A stretch of DNA of 44,233 nucleotides from CAYSQW01 sp964433135 (GCA_964433135.1 CAYSQW010000025.1:1-44233), one strand, 5' to 3'; counted from the stretch's first letter, positions 25,790 through 34,260 are shown. Made by a program: numbers and translations. The notes: generated by a model from the sequence alone, not told the origin.

Positions 25790-26137
25790 TCATTCCATCC
25801 GGTTCTTCTTCAGGAAATCCTGTATTCTTGCTTCCAACCGCACCACCCTCCGGACGGCCTCCGTTTCCGTCAAGGCTCCCTTTTTACGGCGAATTTCCTC
25901 GCGAACGGCTTTGATCCTGGTGACCGCGGTATCGATATCCGTGCTCATACCCAGCTCGGTTCCCCCTGAAAAACGACCGCTTCCGACAAAAAGACGGGAA
26001 GCGGTTTCGTATTCATCTTCCCAGGCCTTGACGATCTTTTCCTGATCGGAAAGCGGCGGGTTGATATAAAGATAAATCAGATAACCCGCCGAACCCAGAA
26101 TAACCAGAAAAACCAACAGTTTGAACAGCGCCTTCAT
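25790..26137 (-). CDS. small single-span membrane protein, paralogue A
   Basis: 115 residues from the ATG at 26137 (AGGGG 8 nt upstream; the frame is open further up but without signals). One transmembrane helix (about 4-25) is followed by a mostly helical, charged region, RIKAVREEIRRKKGALTE and so on, with coiled-coil character up to the C-terminus. It is clearly homologous to the next gene upstream: both read a helix with PLS after the membrane, a central ATR/ASR-LFVG or QFIG-G-R-SG segment, and IKxxRxxxRRKxGxLxExxAVRRxxxLExRI near the end. No known family is recognised. It lies between ADP-ribosylglycohydrolase, paralogue B and the beta-lactamase-fold gene on one strand. Confidence 0.7.
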   Translation of the reverse strand: MKALFKLLVFLVILGSAGYLIYLYINPPLSDQEKIVKAWEDEYETASRLFVGSGRFSGGTELGMSTDIDTAVTRIKAVREEIRRKKGALTETEAVRRVVRLEARIQDFLKKNRME

Positions 26138-26254
26138 GGTCGCATCCCCTTTACTAATATCCCCTTTAACCGGAAGTTCATGGAACACCGGCAGGGTCCC
26201 TTTCGGGAATGATGGCCTCGATTTGAATCCGGGATGGATCCCGGGCGCCTGTTC

Positions 26255-26590
26255 TCACATGATATCGTTCTTCCGGCAAAATTCCGCGATCCGCATCTCC
26301 AGATCCGCGGCTCGCCGGACAGCTTTTTCCTCCTTCAATCCGCCCTGCTTGCGGCGCAGGAGGTCGCGGATCTCCTTGATCTTTGCGACGGCCTCCTCGA
26401 TGCTGCTTCCCGGGTCCATACTGATGGTTCCGGACATCCGCGCTCCCCCGATGAACTGCCGGGTGGCCAGCTTAAACTGCTTATCCATATCCTTTATCAT
26501 CTGTTGTTCTTCGGAAAGCGGTTTAACGAATTGGTTGTAGGCAAAATACGCTGCGAGCGCCAGCAAAACGATTACGACAACGGCACGCAT
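26255..26590 (-). CDS. small single-span membrane protein, paralogue B
   Basis: 111 residues from the ATG at 26590 (GGAGG 5 nt upstream). A longer frame reaching TTG at 26656 exists and would add a basic N-terminus, but lacks a good ribosome site. Transmembrane helix about 2-19, then a helical charged domain: PLSEEQQMIKDMDKQF, RQFIGGARMSG, IEEAVAKIKEIRDLLRRKQGG and a C-terminal helix. It shares the whole layout with paralogue A and about half of the residues in the last 40, so the pair arose by tandem duplication. It starts 62 bp after the ADP-ribosylglycohydrolase stop. Function unknown. Confidence 0.7.
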   Translation of the reverse strand: MRAVVVIVLLALAAYFAYNQFVKPLSEEQQMIKDMDKQFKLATRQFIGGARMSGTISMDPGSSIEEAVAKIKEIRDLLRRKQGGLKEEKAVRRAADLEMRIAEFCRKNDIM

Positions 26591-26652
26591 ATTCCCTCCA
26601 TAAAAAACTCTCTTCTTAGATCGACGGCGGACCGGCCGGTTCCTTTTCCGGC

Positions 26653-27657
26653 TCAATCCCCCGCGGATGGATTCTCCCGGAACATCACGAAAAGGTCTTC
26701 CGCCGCCCGGCGCAGTCCTTCCGTGTTTTCAAGCTGAGAGCACCAACCGGGCGGAATGGCGTTCTCACCGAGCAGCGCGCCCAACAGCGCCCCGGTGATC
26801 GATCCCGTGGAGTCGCTGTCCCCGGAATGATTGACCGCCGCGCGAACGCCCTCGCAAAAATCGTCTTCATACACCAACGCGCAGTACAGGGCAATCCCAA
26901 GCGCTTCTTCCCCCACCCAGCCATCGCCCAGATGTTTTATGGCCACTTGAGGCTCCGCGCCCCCTGCCGCCAATCGTTCGGCCTGACTGATTTTGGCCTC
27001 GGTCTCCTCATAACCGGGATACTGCAGGAGCGTCTGGCGGCTTAGGGCGACGGCATCCTCCAGAGGTGTTTCCTGCCGCAGATGCGAGATCATTTCCGAC
27101 AGAAATCCCGCCGAGAGATAGCCCGAGGGGTGTCCGTGCGTGATGGAGGCAAAGCGCGCGCCCTCATGAAAGGCCCGTGAGTGGGAAAAGGCCAACCCGA
27201 CAGGCGCCGTACGCATGACGCCGCCGCAGCCTTTGCTGTCATTGATGGGCGATTCTATGGTTCCCATAACACCGCTTTCCAAAGCCTTCAGGCAGGTATG
27301 CCCCGGAGCCCGGCGCTGGGAAGGATCGGACTGCGTGGCCAGCCAGTCAAGGTAGGCCCGGTAAACGAAGGGAGCGGGATCGAAAATCGACTGAGGCTTC
27401 CATCTTCGCGCGGCTTCCAAAAGGCCCTCCGTCGTCGCCAGAGACATCTGGGTGTCGTCGGTATAAGCTCCGGATGGAAAACCGCGCCAGGCGGTGAACT
27501 CGAGGATCCCGCGATCACCGAAGCGCGCGCGGATCTGGCTGTCGGTGAGGAATTCCACGGCGGCCCCCAACGCATCGCCGGCGGCCAGGCCCATCAGACA
27601 ACCTGTGAATTTTTCCCGCAAATTCCACCCCTCAATTGAATCGACTCCCCTCGTCAT
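26653..27657 (-). CDS. ADP-ribosylglycohydrolase family protein (DraG-like)
   Basis: Cytosolic hydrolase that removes ADP-ribose from proteins, nucleic acids or small molecules using two Mg ions. 334 residues. Family signatures: FTGCLMGLAAGDALGAAVEF (18-36), YTDDTQMSLAT (Thr66, Asp67, Asp68 as metal ligands), KGCGGVMRTAPVGL (142-155), ITHGHPSGYLSAG (172-184) and HSGDSDSTGSITGALLG (Asp280, Asp282, Ser283, Thr284). All key residues are kept. It has a strong promoter at 27725-27754, and a hairpin covers the AAGGA before its ATG. No ADP-ribosyltransferase gene is visible nearby, so the substrate is unknown; the two small membrane proteins follow on the same strand. Confidence 0.9.
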   Translation of the reverse strand: MTRGVDSIEGWNLREKFTGCLMGLAAGDALGAAVEFLTDSQIRARFGDRGILEFTAWRGFPSGAYTDDTQMSLATTEGLLEAARRWKPQSIFDPAPFVYRAYLDWLATQSDPSQRRAPGHTCLKALESGVMGTIESPINDSKGCGGVMRTAPVGLAFSHSRAFHEGARFASITHGHPSGYLSAGFLSEMISHLRQETPLEDAVALSRQTLLQYPGYEETEAKISQAERLAAGGAEPQVAIKHLGDGWVGEEALGIALYCALVYEDDFCEGVRAAVNHSGDSDSTGSITGALLGALLGENAIPPGWCSQLENTEGLRRAAEDLFVMFRENPSAGD

Positions 27658-27665
27658 TCGACTTT

Positions 27666-27683
27666 CGTTCCTTTTACGGAACG
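27666..27683 (-). promoter_or_regulatory. leader hairpin covering the ribosome-binding site
   Basis: On the minus strand CGTTCC-GTAAAA-GGAACG is a perfect 6-bp stem ending 8 nt before the ADP-ribosylglycohydrolase ATG. Its 3' arm contains the only Shine-Dalgarno-like AAGGA, so folding would hinder translation initiation. Confidence 0.4.
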
Positions 27684-27724
27684 GGAGCCGACGGTACCCG
27701 GATATGAATCCCGAAGATGATATG

Positions 27725-27754
27725 ATTATCTCAATCCATGCGGAGAATTGTCAA
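27725..27754 (-). promoter_or_regulatory. sigma-70 promoter of the ADP-ribosylglycohydrolase gene
   Basis: Minus strand: TTGACA (27754-27749), 18-bp spacer, TGA plus GATAAT (27730-27725). The start near 27718 gives a leader of about 60 nt that contains the hairpin at 27666-27683. Confidence 0.6.
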
Positions 27755-27862
27755 CAGTCTCTCTTATGTTCAAGCCCGGAATCGGAATCACGAGCGTACC
27801 ATCCCGAAAAATCTCAGGATCGGGCCGCCATCAACACTTTGATTCCGGCCCCCCCTTCGGGG

Positions 27863-29953
27863 CTACAGATTGACGACTCCGGCTTCGGCAAGCAGCTCCA
27901 CGAATTCCCTCACCCATGCCACAGGAACCGGCTGATACTCCGCGCTGACCGCGTTGCGGATATCGAGCAGGCTGTTTTTTCCATCGATGAAATTGAGGAT
28001 CTCATAGGTCATGCGCCCGTCCACCCGGTTGATGGGCATTTCGGCGGGCACACTCCCGGGGCCGACCTTCTCCGCCACATACTCCCATCCGAGCGGTCCT
28101 TTAAGATCGGCATTGCGGGCGGGGATGATCTTGAGCGCTGATTTCTCTTCCGCCGTCAAGCCGAGCTTCTTCGGCACCACGCCCCGCGCTTCACAGGAGA
28201 GGATATAATATTTCTCAAGGTCAGAGATGCAGGTCGACCGCTTGGCTTTCAGGTTTCCGATCAAGCCGTCGATCAGCTTATCGACCTCGCCGTCCCTCCC
28301 CGAGTACCCTTTGACACCGGCCAGTGTGGCGATCTCCCGTTTGAAGGCCTGGGTGAGGAAATTGAGCCCTTCCTTGCGGTTCTGCGGCAGCGAGGCCTCA
28401 TCGGAACCGTTTAGCAGGTCAAAAGCCCGTTTGACTTCGATCTCGATCCGGGATGCGGCCCGCGTATACACTTCACCGGCCAGGCGGCGGGCCTTGTGGG
28501 GACAATCGTCCGTCAAGTAGACCAGGGCCGCCGCGCCCAGGAAAGCGGAGCGCTTGAGCTGAGTGGGGTCGCAGATCTCGGGCTTATCTCCTGACGTATG
28601 ATAGAAATGATCGGGCCACACCAGGAAAAACACCGAAGGAACCCCCAGCAGACTGTCGTTGAAGATATACTGATCGCTTCCCCCCACATACGGGTAGATG
28701 CGGTATCGGAAAGCATCGCGGCTGCCGGAAAGGGAGGTGATCGGATAGCCGAATCCGTTCCGGTTGACCAGAGCCTGGACATTGTTGGCTCCCATGAATT
28801 CCGTCAGGTTGATCAGGATGTCGTTGATGAAATGCGGCTGGGAGTGAGGCGTACAGTGCATGAAAAATGTGGAATTATTGTCGTTCAGGTACTGTCCCAC
28901 CATATCGTAATTGATGCCGGCCTTCATCCGCGCCACGATATCGGGATGTTCGGCGGCGTAAGCGATGCTCCCGCTCATCTCCGGCACCCATAAAAAGCGG
29001 ATGGTCCGCTGCGGCCGTTTGATCTTGCCCTCGTCGATCAGCCGTTTCAACGCCCGTCCGATCTCCAGCAGGCAGGCGCTGCCGCTGGCATTGTCGTTGG
29101 CGCCCGGCTTGTAGTGACAGAGATGAGCCGTCAGCAGGATCTCCTCCCGAGCCAAATCGGAACCCGGGATAGTGGCGATTACGTTTTCATAATATCCGGG
29201 ATGGATCTCGGCTTTGACCACGGCGCGAACGGTCAGTTTCTCTCCCCGCAGCAGACGGTCCCGCAGCTCCTCCCCCCGCCGCCGGGAAAGCCCGAAAACG
29301 AAGGTCGGAGTCTCCGTAAAGATCCGCATCCGGCTGACGATATCCGCATGATCGTTGGCATATCGCTGGTTGATGGTCACGGCGCCCAAGGCGCCGAATC
29401 GATCAACCGCCAGCGAAACGACGGCCGCACCCGGACCGGAGGCCAATACGATCTTATCCTTGACGTCCACTCCGGAATAGTCTTCGGCATGGGATCCGTC
29501 GCCGATAAAAACAAGCTCTCCGGTTACATCACAGCTCTGGCTGCGGTTGGCCAGTGATACCGGAATATCGGCGTAGCTCGTAAGCTTTTCCTCGCGTGGT
29601 CCCGTGATCCACAGTTCCCCGAATTCGGCGTCCCACCCACCGCGGGCCTTGCGCATGAAATAGTATATGTCGTCGTCCGCCGGATATTTTTCGATATGCA
29701 CGTCTTCCAGGCCGAATTTCTCAGCCTGCCCGGCTACCCATTCGGCGGCCACATGATATTCATAGCTGGCCTGGTCGCGCTTGTGATGCGCGATGTTGCG
29801 GATGTAATCCTGGGCCCGTTCGCCGGATATTTCATTGTTGAGCGCCCGGATGGTTTTTTCCGAAAGCAGCGACATATCATTTTGAGCCCAAAGTCCTCCC
29901 GCCGGCAGCGAGACACACAATAAAATCACCCAAATCCCTGATCTGAAGCGCAT
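27863..29953 (-). CDS. exported M28-family metallopeptidase, second paralogue
   Basis: 696 residues from the ATG at 29953 (GAGGAG upstream; begins a signal peptide MRFRSGIWVILLCVSLPAGG). The upstream frame to 30016 has no such site. Layout equals that of the M28 gene at 9697-11787: helical N-terminal region, protease-associated-type insert (about 110-250, VKDKIVLASGPG, RFGALGAVTI), and a catalytic domain with His277 (TAHLCH), Asp287 (GANDNASG), Glu325 (WVPEMSG), Asp350 (NYDMVGQ) and His452 (FYHTSGDKPE). The last 65 residues (NFIDGKNSLLDIRNAV and onward) again form the winged-helix/PqqD-like module. Aminopeptidase or carboxypeptidase specificity cannot be told. Confidence 0.88.
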   Translation of the reverse strand: MRFRSGIWVILLCVSLPAGGLWAQNDMSLLSEKTIRALNNEISGERAQDYIRNIAHHKRDQASYEYHVAAEWVAGQAEKFGLEDVHIEKYPADDDIYYFMRKARGGWDAEFGELWITGPREEKLTSYADIPVSLANRSQSCDVTGELVFIGDGSHAEDYSGVDVKDKIVLASGPGAAVVSLAVDRFGALGAVTINQRYANDHADIVSRMRIFTETPTFVFGLSRRRGEELRDRLLRGEKLTVRAVVKAEIHPGYYENVIATIPGSDLAREEILLTAHLCHYKPGANDNASGSACLLEIGRALKRLIDEGKIKRPQRTIRFLWVPEMSGSIAYAAEHPDIVARMKAGINYDMVGQYLNDNNSTFFMHCTPHSQPHFINDILINLTEFMGANNVQALVNRNGFGYPITSLSGSRDAFRYRIYPYVGGSDQYIFNDSLLGVPSVFFLVWPDHFYHTSGDKPEICDPTQLKRSAFLGAAALVYLTDDCPHKARRLAGEVYTRAASRIEIEVKRAFDLLNGSDEASLPQNRKEGLNFLTQAFKREIATLAGVKGYSGRDGEVDKLIDGLIGNLKAKRSTCISDLEKYYILSCEARGVVPKKLGLTAEEKSALKIIPARNADLKGPLGWEYVAEKVGPGSVPAEMPINRVDGRMTYEILNFIDGKNSLLDIRNAVSAEYQPVPVAWVREFVELLAEAGVVNL

Positions 29954-30026
29954 ACGTTCTCCTCTTATGAAAATGGGATATAAAACGGAAAGCGGCGAAA
30001 AAAAAATCATCACCATGCCTTCTATT

Positions 30027-30053
30027 TGAATATTTAGCCGCGGAGTTTGTCAA
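30027..30053 (-). promoter_or_regulatory. possible sigma-70 promoter of the second M28 gene
   Basis: Minus strand TTGACA (30053-30048) with TATTCA (30032-30027) after a 15-bp spacer. The -35 is perfect but the spacing is short, so this is tentative. Confidence 0.35.
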
Positions 30054-30355
30054 GCTGTTGAAGGAGAAGAGCAGCCTGAAAGCGTATACCCGCTTGAAAC
30101 CGAAAAGACAACCACCCCCTAACCCTTTCGGGTGCCTTCTTGAAACGGAGAGTGGTTGTACAAAGGTTGCTTATATCCCAATATGCTTATATCATATCGA
30201 AAAAACCAGGTCAATCGGGATGATGAAGCGAGCGATCCTGGCCGAGGATCGCCTTTTCGGTATATTAGAATTCCGATTGTTTCAATAAATCTCCTAGATT
30301 TATCCTCTCGGGTGAATACCACTTTAAGTGTTTATTATCTACCACATATAAGGGG

Positions 30356-30385
30356 TTGCTATTTTTACGGGTTTTCGTCTATAGT
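30356..30385 (+). promoter_or_regulatory. sigma-70 promoter of the DUF5658-like gene
   Basis: TTGCTA (30356-30361), 18-bp spacer, TATAGT (30380-30385); the start near 30392 leaves a leader of about 23 nt with GGAG. Confidence 0.45.
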
Positions 30386-30414
30386 AGGGTGATCGATAAA
30401 TTTGGAGTTCGCCT

Positions 30415-31053
30415 ATGCCTTGGATGAATGACCCCAAATTCCACCGGTATGGAATTTTATTTCTGTTTGTGTGCTTCATAGCTCTATCATTTTCCCTTTC
30501 CGGATACGCCGATGTCGACACCTCCGGATTTACGCTGGCCCGGTATCAGGCGAACGACGAGACTCTCTCGCCCACTCCGGTCGAGGTCCGGCATGCCGTA
30601 AATTGGGAGCTGCACTATCTGCTCAGCACCGAGCGCACCGAGCCCTACATGTGCCCTTCTCTCTCGTCACAGATCATGTCCCCCAACCAAATTACCCGGT
30701 ATTACGAAAAACGCAACCGGAAACAGCGTCTGGAGGACAGTCTTTTCACCGCTTCCTCCATGACCCTGATCGCCCTGAATATCGCCGATTATATCTCCAC
30801 CAAACAAGCGCTCAAGTATGATATCCTCCAAGAAGCCAATCCCTTCATGAAGCCCTTCGCCAAAAGCAATCTTGCTTTCGCAGCGGTCAAGGTCGGACTG
30901 ACGATCGGCAATCACTACTTGATGCGCAGCATGTTCCGCCGCCATAAGAAAACCGCCTGGATATTGAATCTGGTGAGCAACGCCATCATGACCGCCATCG
31001 TGGTGAACAACTTCTCTCAGATCCACAAGGCCCGTCACGCCTACGGGATCTGA
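30415..31053 (+). CDS. membrane protein, DUF5658-like
   Basis: 212 residues. An N-terminal hydrophobic stretch (13-31) may be a signal peptide or first span. The C-terminal half carries further spans (about 107-125, 145-165, 178-197). The phrase NIADYISTKQALKYDILQEANPFM is typical of DUF5658 and similar small membrane proteins (D-x-x-x-T, then EANPxM before the next helix). Function of that group is unknown. GGAG stands 8 nt before the ATG. It precedes the histidine kinase gene by 145 bp, and the kinase has its own promoter-like sequence, so linkage is uncertain. Confidence 0.65.
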   Translation: MPWMNDPKFHRYGILFLFVCFIALSFSLSGYADVDTSGFTLARYQANDETLSPTPVEVRHAVNWELHYLLSTERTEPYMCPSLSSQIMSPNQITRYYEKRNRKQRLEDSLFTASSMTLIALNIADYISTKQALKYDILQEANPFMKPFAKSNLAFAAVKVGLTIGNHYLMRSMFRRHKKTAWILNLVSNAIMTAIVVNNFSQIHKARHAYGI

Positions 31054-31148
31054 GGATATAAAAACAGCCCCACCCCTCGATCCCGCCCCCTTTTTGCATC
31101 CCGTCGCTTCCAACCGAAGCTCTCCGCGACTTATTCGTATTATTCGAC

Positions 31149-31176
31149 TTTACTCGCCCCTATCTTTTCATATACA
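31149..31176 (+). promoter_or_regulatory. sigma-70 promoter of the two-component operon
   Basis: TTTACT (31149-31154), 16-bp spacer, TATACA (31171-31176). The leader is about 16 nt and includes AAGGAG before the GTG start at 31199. Confidence 0.45.
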
Positions 31177-31198
31177 GTTATTTTAAGGAGATATTGCG

Positions 31199-32722
31199 GT
31201 GAATAGGGAAAATAGCGACGCCGGAGAACTATGGAAAGCCATCCTTGAAAGCATGGACGGCGGCGTCATCGCCGTCGACAATAACGGCCGGATCATATTC
31301 TTCAACCGTTCCGCTGAGACGATCACCGGCTTCACCCGGGAAAAAGCCATCGGGGAAAAATGCAGCGATATCCTCGGAGGCAGTCTCTGCCGGGACGCCT
31401 GCCCGCTTGACGAAGCCGCACGATCCGATCAACCGATTTTCAATTATGAGGCCAGGATCAAAAGCAAGGCCGGCGTCAGGGTGCCGGTCAACATCACGAC
31501 ATCACCCCTCCGTTCCGAGGCCGACGATAGAATCGGAGCGGTCCTGAATTTCAGGGATCTTACCAAACATAAGGGATTATGGGGAAAACTGCGCAAGGAA
31601 AGGAACAAGGCCCAGCAGTATCTCAATATCGCGGACGTCATCATCGTCACGATCAACAACCGGGGCGTCGTCACCCTCATCAATAAAAAAGGCCTCGATG
31701 TCTTGGGCTACAAAGAGCACGAGATCATGGAAAAGAACTGGTATGAGCTGTGCGTACCCGAACGGGACCGCGAGTCGAGAACGGCCGATTTTTTCAAGCT
31801 CATGGCCGACCAGACGGGAATGGTTGAAGATTATGAAAACACGATCCTCACCAAATCCGGCGAGGAAAGGATCATCGCATGGCACAACGCTCTGCTGACC
31901 GATGAAAAGGGGCATCCCATAGGCACCCTCAGCTCGGGTAACGACATCACCATGCGTAAACAAACGGAAGCCGAACTCATCCGCGCCGAGAAGCTGGCAT
32001 CCCTCGGCCAACTCGCCGCTTCGGTGGCGCATGAAGTGAATAACCCGCTGGCGGGCATCATGGTCTATATCAAACTTCTGCTGAAGAAATACCGAGCCGA
32101 TCAGATACAGAGCGATACCACGGAAGAACAGCTTCTTCGTATGGAAAAAGAGTTGGACAGGACCACCCGGATCATCCGAAATCTGCTCGATTTCGCGCGT
32201 CAATCCAAATCCACCATGCGCCCGGTCGATATCAACAAGGCCATCGACGCGGCCTTGCAGCTTGTCGGCCATCAGATCAACCTTGAAAACATCCACCTCG
32301 TAAAGGACCTGGACGGCGATCTGCCCCTGGTGTTGGCGGATTTCGACCAGATCCAGCAGGTTTTGATCAACATGATCCTCAATGCCACCCAGGCCATGCC
32401 CGAGGGAGGGACCTTGAGTCTCAAGACATCGAAGACCGTCGGGATCAAAGCCAACAAACTGTATACCGACAGCATCCGGATCGACATCATGGATACCGGG
32501 ATCGGCATCCCCAAAGAAAATCTGAGTCAGCTCTTCACGCCTTTCTTCACCACAAAGAAAAAAGGCAAGGGAGTCGGCCTGGGACTCTCTGTGGTTCACG
32601 GGATCATCGGTCGGCACAAAGGTCGGATCGAGGTGGAAAGCACACCCGATTCCGGAACGACCTTTTCGATATATCTGGAGGCTATGAATGAACCAAAAGG
32701 CCAGAGTCCTCATCGTCGATGA
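31199..32722 (+). CDS. PAS-domain sensor histidine kinase (NtrB-like)
   Basis: Cytosolic sensor kinase of 507 residues with no membrane span. PAS domain 1 (about 12-122) ends with a cysteine motif, Cys55-x8-Cys64-x3-Cys68 (KCSDI, SLCRDACPL), a possible metal or redox site. PAS domain 2 is at about 140-255. HisKA follows with SVAHEVNNPLAG (phospho-acceptor His278). The ATPase domain has the N box (INMILNATQAM), G1 box (DTGIGIP), FFTTK and G2 box (GVGLGLSVVHGI). The GTG start has AAGGAG 8 nt upstream. It overlaps the response-regulator gene by 35 bp, so the two form a translationally coupled pair, and the kinase surely phosphorylates that regulator. Confidence 0.92.
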   Translation: MNRENSDAGELWKAILESMDGGVIAVDNNGRIIFFNRSAETITGFTREKAIGEKCSDILGGSLCRDACPLDEAARSDQPIFNYEARIKSKAGVRVPVNITTSPLRSEADDRIGAVLNFRDLTKHKGLWGKLRKERNKAQQYLNIADVIIVTINNRGVVTLINKKGLDVLGYKEHEIMEKNWYELCVPERDRESRTADFFKLMADQTGMVEDYENTILTKSGEERIIAWHNALLTDEKGHPIGTLSSGNDITMRKQTEAELIRAEKLASLGQLAASVAHEVNNPLAGIMVYIKLLLKKYRADQIQSDTTEEQLLRMEKELDRTTRIIRNLLDFARQSKSTMRPVDINKAIDAALQLVGHQINLENIHLVKDLDGDLPLVLADFDQIQQVLINMILNATQAMPEGGTLSLKTSKTVGIKANKLYTDSIRIDIMDTGIGIPKENLSQLFTPFFTTKKKGKGVGLGLSVVHGIIGRHKGRIEVESTPDSGTTFSIYLEAMNEPKGQSPHRR

Positions 32723-34040
32723 CGAGGACATTGTCAGAGACTCCCTCCGCGACTGGCTTCATGCCGTAGGTTATGAAGTGGACACGGCCGATTCCGGCGA
32801 AGAAGCACTCCGCATTCTGAGCCGAAAAAAGGTCAAAATCATGCTCGCCGACCTTGTCATGCCCGGTATGAACGGCATCGAGCTTATGAAAAAGGCTCAA
32901 ATAACCATCCCCACGCTTTCCACCATCATCATCACCGCCCACGCCACCATCGAAACCGCCATCACCGCCATGCGGGAAGGGGCTCATGATTACATCGAAA
33001 AGCCGTTCTGCCCGGAAAAGGTTGAACTCCTGATCGATAAACTTGTGGAACACCAGAAACTCCTGGAAGAGAACATCTCCCTGAAAAAACAGATCCGGGA
33101 CCGGTTTCGCTTCGAAGGCATTATCGCCAAAAGCCCTCAGATGTCCAAGATCATCGAACTCATCAAAACCATCGCCCCCAGCTGCGCCACCGTGTTGATC
33201 ACGGGAGAAACCGGCACGGGCAAGGAGGTCGTCGCCCGCGCCATCCACCACCACAGCGGCCGCCGCGAACGGGTCTTCATCGCCACGAGCTGCGCGGCGC
33301 TGCCGGAAAGCCTGCTGGAAAGCGAGCTCTTCGGCCATGAAAAAGGCGCTTTCACGGGAGCGGCGGAACGCAAGAAAGGCAAATTCGAAGCCGCTGACGG
33401 GGGCACCCTTTTCCTCGATGAAATCGGAGAGATGAACCCCTCCACCCAGATCCATCTTCTGAGGTCGCTGGAAGAAAAGCGGATCACCCGGATCGGCAGC
33501 AACGAAGCGATCGCAATCGATGTCCGCTTCATCGCCGCCACCAATAAAGATTTGAAAGCCCTGGTCCACCAGGATAAATTCCGGAAGGATCTGTATTACC
33601 GGTTGAAGGTGGTTTCCATCGACATTCCCCCGATAAGAGAACGCAGGGAAGATATCCTGCCTCTGGCCGAGCATTTCATCATGAAATACGCCCGGGAAAA
33701 CGGCAGAGAAGAAATAAACCTGTCCCCGGAGGTTGTCACGTTCATGTTGAAATACGCCTGGCCGGGCAACGCGCGGGAGCTGGAAAACATGATCGAGCAT
33801 GGCGTGCTGCTCGCCAAGGATAAAACCATCACCATGGCGGAACTTCCCCGGGACATCTTCCTCTCTTCCCCTCCGGACGACAAGACCCTCGAGTCGGTGA
33901 CGAAAAATCATATCCTCAAGGTGCTCGAGCAAACCCAAGGCAACATCACCCATGCGGCCCGGATACTCGGAATCCAGCGGATGACTCTCTACAACCGTCT
34001 GCGGAAGTACAACGGAGCCGCCAATAAATTAGACGGCTAG
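32688..34040 (+). CDS. sigma-54-dependent response regulator (NtrC/AtoC type)
   Basis: Enhancer-binding activator of 450 residues. Receiver domain 5-120 with phospho-acceptor Asp55 (MLADLVMPG) and the acidic pair DD at 11-12. The AAA+ domain (about 145-385) has Walker A GETGTGKE (173-180), the sigma-54 contact loop GAFTGA (220-225) and Walker B GGTLFLDEIGEM. The C-terminal Fis-type helix-turn-helix (about 410-445, NITHAARILGIQRMTLYNRL) binds DNA. GAFTGA is intact, so it should activate sigma-54 holoenzyme. A candidate binding palindrome lies across its own stop codon, and a -24/-12 promoter lies 120 bp further. The gene begins at an ATG inside the kinase end; another ATG 4 nt earlier is out of frame. 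Confidence 0.95.
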   Translation: MNQKARVLIVDDEDIVRDSLRDWLHAVGYEVDTADSGEEALRILSRKKVKIMLADLVMPGMNGIELMKKAQITIPTLSTIIITAHATIETAITAMREGAHDYIEKPFCPEKVELLIDKLVEHQKLLEENISLKKQIRDRFRFEGIIAKSPQMSKIIELIKTIAPSCATVLITGETGTGKEVVARAIHHHSGRRERVFIATSCAALPESLLESELFGHEKGAFTGAAERKKGKFEAADGGTLFLDEIGEMNPSTQIHLLRSLEEKRITRIGSNEAIAIDVRFIAATNKDLKALVHQDKFRKDLYYRLKVVSIDIPPIRERREDILPLAEHFIMKYARENGREEINLSPEVVTFMLKYAWPGNARELENMIEHGVLLAKDKTITMAELPRDIFLSSPPDDKTLESVTKNHILKVLEQTQGNITHAARILGIQRMTLYNRLRKYNGAANKLDG

Positions 34041-34049
34041 CGTCTAATT
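34027..34049. promoter_or_regulatory. perfect inverted repeat, candidate enhancer (UAS) of the sigma-54 activator
   Basis: Arms AATTAGACG (34027-34035) and CGTCTAATT (34041-34049) are exact reverse complements around a 5-bp centre. The centre lies about 150 bp before the predicted +1 at 34191, a usual distance for NtrC-type enhancers. No T-run follows, so it is unlikely to be a terminator. Confidence 0.55.
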
Positions 34050-34163
34050 ACTATACGTTCTTATCTCCGATTCAACTTCCCGGTAAGATCCTGATATTTT
34101 CAATTCATTTATTTATATATATTTAAATCGACAAGTCTTGATTTTTACAATCGTTTATCCGGT

Positions 34164-34180
34164 TTGGCACACCACGTGCA
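34164..34180 (+). promoter_or_regulatory. sigma-54 (-24/-12) promoter
   Basis: TTTGGCAC then 6 bp then TGCA. The invariant GG (34166-34167) and GC (34178-34179) are exactly 10 bp apart as sigma-54 requires. The expected start is near 34191, 70 nt before the ATG of the Cys-rich receiver gene. Confidence 0.75.
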
Positions 34181-34260
34181 CTACCTAGAGTGAAAGATGG
34201 CAATAAAGCTTTTTTTCCACCATCATCACAATGAGGTAAAGAAAAAGACCGGAGGGTAGT

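Larger units (their letters stand above)
29954..30414. other. AT-rich divergent intergenic region
   Basis: About 460 bp between the divergent M28 and DUF5658-like genes. It holds promoters on both strands, a direct repeat TGCTTATATC at 30167 and 30184, and a perfect palindrome ATAAATCT-3 bp-AGATTTAT at 30285-30303. Short open frames here lack start signals; I see no gene. Confidence 0.5.

Noticed and set aside
30058..30288. 76-residue open frame in the divergent intergenic region
   Set aside because: No start signal and no protein-like composition; the region is AT-rich with binding-site-like repeats.
31577..32731. 384-residue open frame antisense to the histidine kinase
   Set aside because: Same reason: a shadow of the kinase with no recognisable domain.
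32682..33953. 423-residue open frame antisense to the sigma-54 regulator
   Set aside because: It mirrors the coding frame of a complete, well-conserved gene and arises from the codon bias of the host; the composition is low-complexity (Gly, Asp, Phe, Val) and no motif or ribosome site is seen.
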